Part shown: positions 1 to 11,224 of the stretch, one piece after another
Layout: each line of letters opens with the position of its first letter
Position numbering within the stretch: the stretch's first letter is position 1
NCBI GenBank assembly: GCA_012295275.1
Contig: CM022675.1
Location: 13,931,517-13,995,516, forward strand
DNA length: 64,000 nt
Direction: 5' to 3'
Source: Chrysomallon squamiferum
Lineage: Eukaryota; Mollusca; Gastropoda; Neomphalida; Peltospiridae
Notes under the pieces: model-generated
What the model was told of the DNA's origin: nothing
What the model saw: only the letters and a program-made list of their open reading frames with translations
Databases searched by the model: none
Translations under genes and position numbers: made by a program

Positions 1-300
1 TAAGATCGGTTCCTCGTAATGAGCGGAGGCTCGCCACGTCGTTTTAGTATTTACCGTTCAGCTCTGTCAATACAACGTGAAATCCTTTACGTCGATTGTT
101 AACCGTCCCCTATGGAGATTTGGCATCTTCAGCCACAACGCTGCAATCAGCGTGTTGACGGTGTCTGTGCCAGAGGTATCGTTAAATACTCGCATTCGCC
201 CAGAAGTAACTCGCGCGCGATCAAGTGTTCGGTTGAGAAAACATCGACATGGACTTTGAGAAGCTGATCTTTTCTGTTCACCAGCAGAATGTCGTTAAAA
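1..300. other. Unique non-repetitive segment, unassigned
   Basis: Complex sequence, less AT-rich than its surroundings, with several CG dinucleotides. Open stretches exist on both strands, but none starts convincingly at ATG with a good context or matches a family I recognise. It may be the edge of an exon or regulatory element continuing off the left end. Confidence 0.3.
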
Positions 301-505
301 AAAGCGCTAGTGATTATAGACGTGATGTTAGTTATGTGATTATAGTCATGATGTTATTTACGTGTTTATAGACATGATGTTGATTACGTGATTACAGTCA
401 TGATGTTAGTTACGTGATTATAGACATGATGTTAGTTACGTGATTATAGTCATCATGTTGTTTACGTGATTGTAGTCATCATGTTAGTTATGTTGATTAT
501 AGATT
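300..505. repeat. 26-bp tandem repeat
   Basis: About seven imperfect units with the core GATTATAGTCATGATGTTA alternating with GACATGATGTTAG variants. Successive GATGTTA cores begin at 324 and 350, giving the period. Divergent minisatellite with no coding potential. Confidence 0.8.
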
Positions 506-1076
506 TGTGTTGGAATGAACACGTGTTTGAATGTTTCAGTGTAAGTCTCCTAATAGTGTTATTTTAATTCTCATGTATAAAAACATCACATGGATTACGA
601 TCCTGATGTTATAAAAATCTTCACTTCATTATGATCCCCAAGTCACAAAATCCATCACGTTGTTGTAGTCTCGATGCCCTACGATCAGTTTCTGTACACT
701 GATTAACAAATGATTATATTTTACATTAGAAAACTGAGGTTACAATGCTATTTAACTATCGAATTTCGCGTTTCCATTCTCTATGGTTACCGGTGACATG
801 ATTTATTTGTTGCCCATAAGAAACTGACGACGTCACATTTGTAATCTTTGCTATCAGTTTTGATTCAGATGAAATTATTAATACCAAATTTTGTCATTAA
901 CCGATCGATGAAGTCGTGATCCGACAACATGAACGAATGTGTCAACTACAACTACGTTCTGTGAAATGTGACATTTTGAATTTATTGTTTGGATGATAAC
1001 GAGAAGAAATGTATTTTTGAATCGCATTCAGCAAAAACATTCTACAGTACTAATCTGTAATAGTACTTTATACTGA
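506..1076. other. AT-rich intergenic DNA
   Basis: No convincing ORF, RNA gene or repeat was seen. The sequence is complex but unremarkable. Confidence 0.4.
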
Positions 1077-1094
1077 ATGAAATATTTGAATATC

Positions 1095-1096
1095 TT

Positions 1097-1127
<31 letters not shown>

Positions 1128-1131
1128 TTAT

Positions 1132-1190
<59 letters not shown>
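1095..1190. repeat. Compound (TTC)n-(TTA)n microsatellite
   Basis: About 12 TTC units pass directly into about 18 TTA units. The same TTC-then-TTA order recurs near 10,215 and 14,165. Confidence 0.95.
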
Positions 1191-1192
<2 letters not shown>

Positions 1193-1377
1193 TATTTTAT
1201 TTGTAGTTGTTGTTGTTATTTTTATAAACTGGTTTGATTATTTATTTTATTACAGCAGTGACAGAAACAGCAGCATACAGAGATGTAGGCTTTCTGCATC
1301 AGAACACTACCTGTTCAAGCAATCCTCTCGTGCTCTCTAAGTTCATTATTCAGAGGTTAATATATAGATATTTAAAC

Positions 1378-1378
1378 A

Positions 1379-1441
<63 letters not shown>

Positions 1442-1445
1442 ATAC
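1378..1445. repeat. (AAAT)n microsatellite
   Basis: Uninterrupted AAAT tetranucleotide run of about 16 units. Similar tracts occur at about 5,768, 5,945, 23,395, 27,480, 35,827 and 42,699. Confidence 0.95.
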
Positions 1446-1464
1446 AAATAACTGATAACTCGAA

Positions 1465-1600
1465 GTGTAAAGTGGCGCTGTTTTCATTCTCGGAATTCAC
1501 GTGCAATGTTTTGCAATCTCTGCCACAGTCGGCCACGTCTGTCCTGTCACGTGACTCTCAGTTTAAAGTGGCGCGCGCTCTTTTCACGTGATGAGATTTG
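1465..1600. promoter_or_regulatory. Three CACGTG E-boxes with a duplicated AAAGTGGCGC motif
   Basis: Perfect E-boxes lie at 1498-1503, 1548-1553 and 1585-1590. The middle one sits in the palindrome GTCACGTGAC (1546-1555), the optimal core for USF/MiT-type bHLH-zip factors. The motif AAAGTGGCGC occurs twice (1469-1478 and 1565-1574). The spacing and the island of complex sequence suggest an enhancer or promoter, but no gene is visible next to it. Confidence 0.35.
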
Positions 1601-1734
1601 TTTATCTACTTACTCACGCAGATAGCTATTGAGAAACACACTCAGCGAGTAGATGCTAAAGTATTTTGTTACTCGAACATTTCCCACAAATCCGAGTAAT
1701 TAGCGGAGAATGGAGAATTGTGTTACATTAACTG

Positions 1735-1986
1735 AACGTATGATGAAAACACACGCACGCACTGACGCACACACGCGCAGTGGGAGTCTGTGAACAGGTG
1801 AGAGAGATTTTGTAGGCATGTCTCTCAGCACGTGTAAGAAAGGTGACTCTGATACAGCGAGGGAAAGACTGGGGTGCAGGAGAAGTGAAGTGGCTGGGAA
1901 ATTCAGGAACAGAGAAAGTAAGAAAGATACCGACAAAGAGAGTGATGATGCGTGTGAGTGTGTGTGTGTGCGTGTGTGCGCGAGTC

Positions 1987-2063
<77 letters not shown>

Positions 2064-2250
2064 ACATACAATCAAAAACCAAATGAGGTAGCCAGTGAAA
2101 GAGGGAAACAAACAGACAAGCACAAATATACAGACATAGACAGAAAATCACAAAAAGCAAACACACACACACATGCATACATACATACATACACAGAGAG
2201 ATACATAGACAGACAGAGAGTCAGATAGATAGATAGATAGATAGATATTT
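1735..2250. repeat. Microsatellite-rich tract: CA/TG, (GA)n, (ATAC)n, (ATAG)n
   Basis: The main element is an uninterrupted GA run at about 1999-2062. TG-rich sequence lies before it, and ACAC, ATAC and ATAG tracts follow. Long reading frames on both strands are artefacts of the dinucleotide repeat. Confidence 0.9.
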
Positions 2251-2259
2251 ACAACACCG

Positions 2260-3340
2260 ACAAATATTAATCTGAGAAATGCTCATGGTTACTGACATGT
2301 TAGCAACGGTTGCTATGTCAGACCGTAGACATTAACCAGTTCGGAAGTGACGTTAAATTAGACTGACAACTGCAGGCTATCTCAGATAACTGGGATTTTA
2401 CCTTTGATACGCTTACGTTTGCTGGACTCTTGGCTTAGTAAATGTCGTGTGTTGTGTGTGATGTACCAGGCTAAAAACTGTTGTAACTCTGAAGTATTAG
2501 AACAACAACAACAAAAACAACAAGTACAACAAGCGATCTGACTCCGATGAACTGTGTGTTTAATGTAAAAAACTAACATGTCAGTTTGGTTGCAAAATGG
2601 AATTAGTTCGCATTGAAATGAATAATTTGTATTCTTGTTTGTTGTTTGAGTTTTGTGTTTTTCATATACTGCTCCACTTCTCTGTTGTTTTGTTTAACTA
2701 ATTGTTAACAGTTTTCTGCTAATTTAAAAGCGTTAATGTTACGATTTAATCTCAGTCAGGTGGTTCCAATTTTTAGAACTTTTACTCCTTTTTTTAATTT
2801 TATTTTCTTCCTCTGATTTTATTATTAGTTTCTCTAGAAACAGCGCAGTATATACTTATAATCTGGTGTACGTGGACATGACAGTAACTTTTATTAGAAA
2901 TGATGTTTATAAATAACATTATTTCTCGGTCGTAAAAAATGTTTGCAGATTTAATATAAAAAAAATATATTCCTCTTAACCTCCGCACCACCCCATTGCT
3001 CTCTCATCACACACACTAACAGTTTTTTATCTGTAATTAAATTCATATTTCGAGCTGTTCTGCAGTCTCTCTAGTTGTGTCAGACTACGTTAACTTTCCT
3101 AGTTTCTGTACAAACATGTATCGCTGTTTAATGTTACTTATGGCGTTCCGCTGTAGTCTCGTAGTTTATCGTTCTTCTTTGAAGCTCTTCTGCTCGCCCA
3201 CCAGGCTCCTGTGACGTCACCACGAATAAATAAATAATAAAGAAAAACGAGAACATTATTTACAACTGCTGACGTAAATAGTGTTTTCTTTTCACTCGAG
3301 AAAAGTTATAGATTTTTCACACCGAGAGTTCGCTATAAGG
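2260..3340. other. Intergenic DNA, no gene seen
   Basis: AT-rich complex sequence without a supportable ORF. A small inverted motif TAGCAACGGTTGCTA at 2301-2315 resembles paired RFX half-sites but stands alone. Confidence 0.35.
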
Positions 3341-3544
3341 ATTATTTATTTGTTTATTCATTTGTTCATTTGTTTGTTTGTTTGTTTGTTTTATTTATTT
3401 ATTTATTTATTTTAGATTTGTTCTTTTCGATAATACAAACAAAAGTATTTCGAAATCCGTCCACATAAGTCTTTCTAACAACATACAACACAACAAAAAT
3501 TCGAGAAAAATGAACAGCACCACCACCCCAACAACAACAACAAC

Positions 3545-3595
<51 letters not shown>

Positions 3596-3960
3596 GAAAG
3601 AAAAAGAAATAAAAAAAGACAAGTTTAAAAATAGAACTAGCAAGCAAAAGTCGAAGTAAACAGTCAAGATTTTTATGCAGTTAAAGAGAACAACATCAAC
3701 AACAACAAAAACAATCACAACAATTACAATTACAAAATTTGCAACAATAACAAATACAGCAACAACAATTACAAAAAAACAACTACAACAACAATTACAA
3801 CTATAAGTTACAAACAGCAGTTACAAGAATTACAACATTAACTACAACAAAAAACAATTACAACAACAACTTAAACAACAATAATAACATTTACCACAGT
3901 GCCAATTACAACAATAACATTTACAACTATAATAATAACAACAACAATTACAAACGCACA
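3340..3960. repeat. TTTG/TTTA, (AAT)n and AAC-rich low-complexity DNA
   Basis: TTTG and TTTA tetranucleotides at 3360-3412 are followed by (CAA)n and (AAT)n at about 3535-3593. A degenerate ACAACAATT-type tract runs from 3690 to 3950. The predicted poly-N, poly-I and poly-Y peptides are not genes. Confidence 0.85.
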
Positions 3961-4587
3961 CACATACAAACGCACACACATACAAACGCACACACATACA
4001 AACACACCCACACATACACGCTGAAATAGAGTAACTTCTGAGTTCAAAAATTAACTTATTTTTTCTGAGATCGGTGATCGAGAATCCACACAAGGCAAAG
4101 AAGCCTCTCAGAGTATATTGTGCTGAGATATTCACTTGTAGTGATGTACTCAGGAAATTTCTTATTAGATTTATAACACTTGCCACAAGCGAACTTAAAT
4201 ATGAGAGAGAAAGAAAGAGAGGTGAAGAAGAGAGAGAAAGACAGAGAAAGAGAGAGAAATGGAGAGAAAAAAAAGAGAGAAAGAGAGAGAAATGGAGAGA
4301 AAAAAGAGAGAAAGAGAGAGAAATGGAGAGAAAAAGAGAGAGACAGAGAAAAAGGATAGAAAGAAAGAGAGAGTGTGAGAGAGAAAGAAAGGAGAGATAT
4401 AGAAAGAAAAAGAGAGGGAGAAATAGAGAGATGGAGAAAAAGATAGAAAGATAGAAAGAAAGGAGAGAGTGATAGAGAAAGAGAGAGGGAGCGAGAAGGA
4501 GAGAGACCGAGAAAGAAAGAGAAATACAGAGAGACAGCAGGAATGCGAGAAAGAGAACGATATATATACATATGGATACAGACAGTG

Positions 4588-4625
<38 letters not shown>

Positions 4626-4632
4626 GCACGCA
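3961..4632. repeat. CACA tetramers, polypurine GA tract, (CA)n
   Basis: Degenerate ACACATACAAACGC repeats lie at 3955-4018. A strongly strand-biased purine tract (GAGA/GAAA, about 330 nt) spans 4198-4530, and a CA run spans about 4588-4622. The long purine strand could form triplex DNA. The long ORFs here are artefacts of composition. Confidence 0.85.
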
Positions 4633-4932
4633 CGGCGTGGTCCTGTGGAATGGCCTCCCAGATCCCCAGACCTTACTCCACTTGATTTTTACCTCTGGGG
4701 GCATTAGAAAGCCAACGAGTATGAGGAAAAGATACAAAACATAAATCATCTCAAGCAATGTATCACCAACGCCAATACAAGGATAATGTTCTTCAACATT
4801 GGAAGATACGCAATGAAATGTGTTTTCAACATAATGGCAGTCACGAAGAACATATTATATAAATAAAAATGGTTTTTCACATAAAAACGTTTATTTTTCC
4901 TTTGTATGGAATATTATGTGACACCCTTTATA
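4633..4932 (+). mobile_element. 3' fragment of a mariner-like transposon (dead)
   Basis: Translation from 4633 gives RRGPVEWPPRSPDLTPLDF followed by YLWGH, the hallmark C-terminal DDE region of mariner-family transposases; the D of LDF is the third catalytic acidic residue. A TAG at 4705-4707 interrupts the frame straight after LWGH, and the frame then runs on with plausible transposase sequence to TAA at 4864. About 65 nt later the DNA reads GTGACACCCTTTATA, which fits a terminal inverted repeat ending near a TA target site. The 5' part is missing, because the coding sequence begins abruptly beside a CA microsatellite. The element is an inactive relic. The family call rests on motif recognition only. 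Confidence 0.85.
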
Positions 4933-5099
4933 TCTAAGTGTTGTAAACTAAAGTTGTGATCTGCTGTGTTATTTAACTTCTCTGAGATGTAATCAGTACA
5001 AGTTATGATAACATTTAATTATTAAAAAAAATACAGCACCGCCACCCAGTCGTTCACTGCTAACTCAAGAGGTCTTTGTACACTATTTGTTCTGTGTTG

Positions 5100-5175
5100 T
5101 ATGTTGACGTACATAAATGTGTGACGTCAACAAGTCTATATAAATATAGTAAAACGGCACTCCGTAGTTTCTGTT
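5100..5175 (+). promoter_or_regulatory. Candidate CRE plus TATA-box core promoter
   Basis: A perfect cAMP response element TGACGTCA lies at 5122-5129, with a half-site TTGACGTA just upstream. A strong TATA box TATATAAATATA at 5137-5148 follows after 7 nt, which predicts transcription from about 5165-5175. This compact CRE-TATA pairing is typical of cAMP-responsive promoters. The first ATGs downstream (5274 and 5321) open only very short frames, so any gene would need a spliced noncoding leader. Confidence 0.4.
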
Positions 5176-5439
5176 TGAAGATGTACTGATCGTTGTTCCG
5201 TACTGTCAGAAGAAAAGCGATTGCATTTCACACTGAAGTGTGAATATAGTTTATCTCTCCAGACACAGTCTAACATGTTTACTGTGAAGACAACGGACCA
5301 CAGGGAGGAAAACAGAAAAGAATGCCGTCAGCGCCAATGAAGCGAATTATCTTGAATAATGGCGCATTTCTGTAGTCACGTGACTTTGGGCTAGCAAGCG
5401 TTGAAGTCTCAAATGTCAGACACTATCTATAAAAGTAAC

Positions 5440-5770
5440 GATGATTTTATTAACATCAACAACAACACCAGTACCAACAAGAACAGCATCAATAACAACA
5501 ATAACAACAACAACTACAACAACATTAAACCTGCAACAACAGTACCAACAGTATCAACACCACCACCAATAGCAGTACCATTAACAACATCAACAATATA
5601 ACCATCACTACCACCACTATAACCATCACAAAGACCGACAACAACAACGATGATGATGATGATGGTGTTGACGACGATGACGACAACGACGACAAGACAA
5701 AACTGCTTTTTGATGGCAGTCGCGGTGACAATTGTAAAACGATTATAATAAGAACGAAAGAACGAACGAA

Positions 5771-5805
<35 letters not shown>

Positions 5806-5947
5806 ACAGGTAATTAGGTAGGTAAGTAAATAATAAATAAGTAAACAAAATTAAAAAAATAGATATTCAGGTAAATAAATAGATATCTAAATAAATAAAT
5901 AGATACATACTAAATTAAAAATATATATAGATAAATAAATAGTAAAA

Positions 5948-5986
<39 letters not shown>

Positions 5987-5995
5987 AATAAAATA
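5440..5995. repeat. AAC/ACC trinucleotide-rich DNA and (AAAT)n tracts
   Basis: AAC, ACC and GAT-type trinucleotides at 5440-5690 are followed by AAAT runs at 5768-5806 and 5945-5990 with ATAG-like interruptions. Open frames here are low complexity (N, T and P rich). Confidence 0.85.
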
Positions 5996-5999
5996 AAGC

Positions 6000-7390
6000 A
6001 GCAAAGAATCAAAGAAACAGCTAGAAGCACGTTCGTGTAAGAAGTGTGATGACGTCACACAGACGGACAGACACTGCAGCCTGTGTTTGCAAGAAACTGA
6101 ACTAAACTCTTCAAGTATCTACACAAATCTACAATTAAATAAACTGAACCGGAAGTAACTCTTCAGCGCGGAGACACACAGTTATTGCGCTCAGTTAATT
6201 TGTGAGCTTGTGTTGAAGAGTTCCCTGGCTTGGGACACAAAACGACTGAAAATTACAGTGATGAAAACAAGAAATAAAAAATTGATGAAAATGATAGTTA
6301 AATGTAGCAAGTGAATTAGAAAGGAGAGACAGAAATATAAACAAAATAAAGTAAAATGAAAAACAGTTAAATTAAATGAAGTTAGAATGGACAGAACGGA
6401 ATTCAGTCAAAGAAGTCTAATAATAAACACGTTTAAGATCGTGTACACGATAATAGATTCACAACGGAACAAACTGTTTACCATTAATCAGAACCAGATA
6501 TTTTATCTTACCGTTTTATAGCCTGCTTCAAGATAAAAATATATTTTATAATGTGAGATTATATTACAGTTTCCACAGAAATGTATCATAGTATGCTGTA
6601 ATGTACATCATAATGTGCGATAATGTATTATCATGTGAAATAATGTATTATCATGTGAAATAATGTATTATCAAGTGCAGCATTTTGTCATAATGTGCGT
6701 CAGACTTTCTACAAATGCTGCAGTTTTCTCGTGACTTCTCTATCAGGGATGTTAGAATATTTTACTTGAAAACTTTCATTGTATCCTAGCTTTTTCTGGT
6801 AATTAATAACAAGTTCTATCCAAGACCCTTGTCTCTGGATCACTGCTGCTGAATCACAATCAATCAATCAATCAATAATATATCAAATAAACACAAAATA
6901 AACAAAATAAAAAGTTTACGCATGCATGTCTGTTCGTGGTTGTTATACAAATAATGTCACTGTAATACATTCTCAAAAAGTTGTACTTAAACTAGATTTA
7001 AACCACAGTGTTTACACAGTCCACAGAAATTCAGAAACAAAACAAAACAAAAAACAACAACAGCTAGTGGGACTAATTAATAGAAAGAGTGTTAACAGAT
7101 TAATTTTTAATTAAAACACTGTGTCGATCCGATTACTAGTGAAATCATCTCTCAGTTTAATCGCATTAAGACAGACAGAATTACAGACGAGACCGCCATT
7201 GTAACTGCTGTACAGGTCAGCCAAGTCAGAAACATCTTAAATAATGACACGTCTTGTTCTTCTTAATGTACGTGTGTACGTAACATAAAATATTTCAACA
7301 CTTAGAGATATACTCAGTTTCTGTATAGTTTACTGTTCAGAATTAAAAACAGATCGCTTTCTTCCAGGAAAAGCAAAAACAAACAAACAA
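6000..7390. other. Intergenic DNA, no gene seen
   Basis: AT-rich sequence. A small local repeat of about 20 nt (TAATGTATTATCATGTGAAA) occurs about three times at 6620-6675. The open frame near 6926 has no homology I recognise and lacks coding character. Confidence 0.35.
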
Positions 7391-7401
7391 ATAAAAAGGT
7401 G

Positions 7402-7403
<2 letters not shown>

Positions 7404-7465
<62 letters not shown>

Positions 7466-7800
7466 AAAACAACAAAAAAAAAAAAAAAAAAAAAAAAAAA
7501 GAAAAACAAGCAAACAAAACAAAACAAAACAAAAACAAAAAATACACAAAGAAAAAATACATATTATTTTGCTGCTCTTTGTTACAAAATAAAAATAAAA
7601 ATAAAATTAAAATAACGAGCAACAACACTAGCAATAATAACATCAGTAATATAATTATAACAATAAACAGTAACAACATTAAGAACAATAAAAATAAAAT
7701 AATAACAATAGCACAACGACGACGACGACGACTATAACAACAACAACAATAATGATGATGATGATGATGATGATGATGATAATAATAATAATAATAATAA
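7404..7800. repeat. Long poly(A), A-rich DNA and (GAT)n-(AAT)n
   Basis: Homopolymeric A of about 60 nt is followed by a second A run to 7500, then AAAAT/AACA-rich DNA. GAC and GAT trinucleotides pass into AAT units at 7715-7800. The A tract could be the tail of a retroposed sequence, but no body upstream was recognised. Confidence 0.85.
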
Positions 7801-8432
7801 TGGACATACACTTTTTAACCTTTATCGTTAAAAAGTTTTGAGATTTTCTCAAAACAAATCTTCTTTTCACTTCTAAAAACAGACATGCTTTCAATTACGA
7901 GTCACTTAACAAATTGAAAAAAAAAAAAAACCAAAAAAAAACTTCTCCAATTCTTGTCTTTGTGTTTCCAATTTTCATGCTATTTTTTTTAAAATCACTT
8001 TATCTTTGAAGAGGCAGCTGAAGACGTAAACAGATGTTAATAACATTGATTTTTGCTTTGTTTCATACGAATTTCTTAAGTTTTCATTTCACTGGTCTTC
8101 TTGTCGTGCAGTATTGTCTCTGCGAAACCTCGCTTTTCGCTTCTTTATCCAGACTCGACCTGGCAGAGATGGAAAAACAAGTGGCTGTTTGCTAAGCGTG
8201 TATCGGGTCACACTGCGACGTGGACAAAGAAATCGTATTAAGTGTTGATAGGATTCCGTGCAGAATTACGTAGCTGATTGTTTGATGTTGTAGACACAAA
8301 TAGAACTGATTAGAGTCTACCTGAGAAAGTTCATCTTTTTTCTTGTTTGATCATTAAAACAATCAATATTTGCATAAACATACTTAGACACACACACACA
8401 CGCACACACACACACGTACATATACACATACA
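7801..8432. other. Intergenic DNA, no gene seen
   Basis: Nothing supportable beyond a short A-run near 7918 and a CA microsatellite at 8390-8415 just before the SINE. Confidence 0.35.
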
Positions 8433-8590
8433 TGGCTGAACGGTGACACTATTCGCCTTCGGAGTCCGGGCGAATGTTTGCCATACGTTCGAGTCTCGTC
8501 AGCGGCATCTGACGGGTTTGCGAGGTCATTATTGGACTTTGTCCTCCTGCGCCAGTGCGTTCCTTAATATTGTCTATGTGCAGAGTCTAT
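8433..8590 (+). mobile_element. tRNA-derived SINE
   Basis: TGGCTGAACGG at 8433-8443 matches the RNA polymerase III A box (TRGYNNANNNG). About 53 nt later GTTCGAGTC (8487-8495) matches the B box. The segment ends in GTCAGC-type sequence that can pair with the GCTGA-type start, like a worn acceptor stem. A further GC-richer body follows to about 8590, as in SINEs with a central domain. No clear poly(A) tail or target-site duplication was identified, so the 3' boundary is uncertain. It is too long and too mismatched to be a working tRNA gene. Confidence 0.6.
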
Positions 8591-8950
8591 TCAAACGCAC
8601 GTAAGACAGAGAATATTCGAAACTACATATATACACACATACATACATACAGAAATACTTCCATTCAAACACAAACATACTGCAGTAAATGGAAGCAGCT
8701 GACGAGAAATGTAGAACATTCCTGAGCAGATTTGAAGAAAGTGTAACAGCTGTTTAAATGTGTCAGAGTGAAACACCCAAACAACCTGATCACTGTTCTG
8801 TCTTCTAGACTGCTATTTTATTGTATAGTTTGTTATACTGTCATATGATATGGTATGGTATGTAATATGTGTTGTATTACGTTACGGTATTTTATATTAA
8901 TTTGTGTTTTGTTAACAATAAAGTTTCTGTTACAATAATCATCATAACAA
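8591..8950. other. Intergenic DNA, no gene seen
   Basis: AT-rich, with a short (ATAC)n tract at about 8635-8650 and TATGGTATG-like degeneracy near 8850. Confidence 0.35.
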
Positions 8951-8960
8951 TTCTTCTGTA

Positions 8961-9165
8961 TTAATTATAATTTTAACCTAACGCTGTAGATTAATTATAA
9001 TTTTAACTTAACACCGTAGATTAATTATAATTTTAACCTAACACTGTAGATTAATTATAATTTTAACTTAACATCGTAGATTAATTATAACTATAACCTA
9101 AACTGTAGATTCATTATAATTTTAACCTAACGCTGTAGATTAATTATAATTTTGACTTAACACTG
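8961..9165. repeat. 30-bp tandem repeat
   Basis: About seven units of TTAATTATAATTTTAACCTA plus ACGCTGTAGA variants. TTAATTATAA restarts at 8961 and 8991, giving the period. Units differ by a few substitutions. Confidence 0.9.
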
Positions 9166-9780
9166 AATATTTTGTTAATTTAAATATTGTAAGTCGAGTC
9201 AATTAAGGTGACCACGTGTTAAAATTTTCTGAATTAAAATGTTCATCTACTTCGATATCAAAATATTCAATAATCATACTTAATATTATCTACAACAGCA
9301 TAATAATAATACTGTAATATCATCTAAAACCACGTCTTCTACAACCATGTTGTAATGTGACAGACTTAACTGTCACAACGTCAATGCAAATCTTTCAGAC
9401 GAGGTCATCTACATCAACGTTATGAAAATGACGACGTAGTATTTTGAGGACTCGAAAAGAGAACATTTATTTTCACACGAGTACTCGCAGATTGATTATC
9501 ACTCAGTCCACTTCGCTGATTTCCATCATAAAAATATAAATATAGATTTTACTTCAACAGGCCATTAATAAACCAATGAAGCTTAAAACAATTACTCATT
9601 AATCGACAACGTTCGTTAAATTCCGTATGTCATTAATTCTCTGCTGTCAGTCATTAACTCGGAGAATGTCGTTCAAATATAACGTAAAAAGAAATGTTTA
9701 CATTTTCACAAATCGTTGACGTGAAAGTGAACAAATATGGCGGAAACTTGCAATGATGGTCTCAGGGAGAATCATTTCTA
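9166..9780. other. Intergenic DNA, no gene seen
   Basis: Complex AT-rich sequence, no supportable feature. Confidence 0.35.
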
Positions 9781-9799
9781 TCTATCTATCCGAATGTCT

Positions 9800-10135
<336 letters not shown>

Positions 10136-10241
10136 AGAGTACTAGTCTTGGAGAGGTCCTTAAATGTATTTATATTGATCTTCGTGGAATGCTCACATTT
10201 TTAATTTTTCTTATTTTCTTCTTCTTCTTCTTCTTCTTCTT

Positions 10242-10272
<31 letters not shown>

Positions 10273-10467
10273 TTATTATTATTATTATTATTTTCGTATA
10301 TCTCCTGATGTGAGGCACTAAGCTGCAGTATTTTACACACACCTCTGACGACATCACATCATCTCCTACCACTACAACAACAACAACATTAACTTTACTT
10401 TTGCTGCTATTATTAGTACCATTATTACAGTTACAACAACATTATTCCTAATCTACTACTACTACCG

Positions 10468-10526
<59 letters not shown>

Positions 10527-11220
10527 GCTACTGCTACTACTACTGTTACACTTCTACTATTACTACTATCACCACATCTTTTACAACGATAACTTCTACT
10601 ACTATTATTACACTACTATTAATACAACAACTCACGAACTACTATTGCTACAAAAAACTACTTTTCGTATTACTACTACACCTACAACGACATACACAGC
10701 TGCTATTTTTACAGCTGTGCTTTTGTTAAGTTTCGCAGTTGGCTTAAAAACAAAACAAGAAAGAAAATTAATCTGTTTTTTCTGTAAACCTCTCTCTGCT
10801 TGTCTGAATATCATCTAGGCAAGAATTGTTATATTATTATTAGTAGTAGTAGTGCTGTTGTTGTTGTTGCTGTTGTTTTTGTTGTTGTTGGTGGTGTTGT
10901 CATCGTCGTCGTCGTCTCTGTTATATTGTCTTTCTAAGAATACACTAGAATTTAAAAAAAATTCTCTGAAGTTCCCTCTGCACCTTCTAGACCTTAAAAA
11001 ATAAGAATAAGAAAGGGAAAAGGAAATGTGAAATTAAAAATGTCAATGAAACCTTAAACCAAGCGCTAACCTAAGACAGAGCTAAAAAAAAAAAAAATTA
11101 TAAGAAAAGAAGAAAGAACGAAAAAAGGAGAAGGAAACAGAAAAAAAAGAGAGAAAAAAAAAGGAGAAGAAAGACGAATTATAACAAAATTATACAAATT
11201 GGCTGTAGCAGACATCTGTT
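10136..11220. repeat. Trinucleotide-rich DNA: (TTC)n-(TTA)n, (ACT)n, (GTT)n
   Basis: TTC units at about 10217-10270 run into TTA units to 10291. ACT units lie at about 10455-10530, and TGTTGT/GTC tracts at 10850-10915. An A/G-rich stretch spans 11080-11165. No gene was seen between them. Confidence 0.85.
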
Positions 11221-11224
11221 TGAA

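Noticed and set aside
77-259. 60-codon plus-strand ORF and minus-strand open stretches at the left edge
   Set aside because: No ATG start, no recognised domain and frames open on both strands; recorded only as unassigned complex sequence.
3842-4758. Long minus-strand ORFs rich in Leu, Ser and Phe
   Set aside because: Produced by a GA/CT purine-pyrimidine tract and CA repeats; no conserved domain or start context.
8433-8505. Functional tRNA gene
   Set aside because: Internal promoter boxes are present, but stems are mismatched and extra sequence continues; a SINE fits better.
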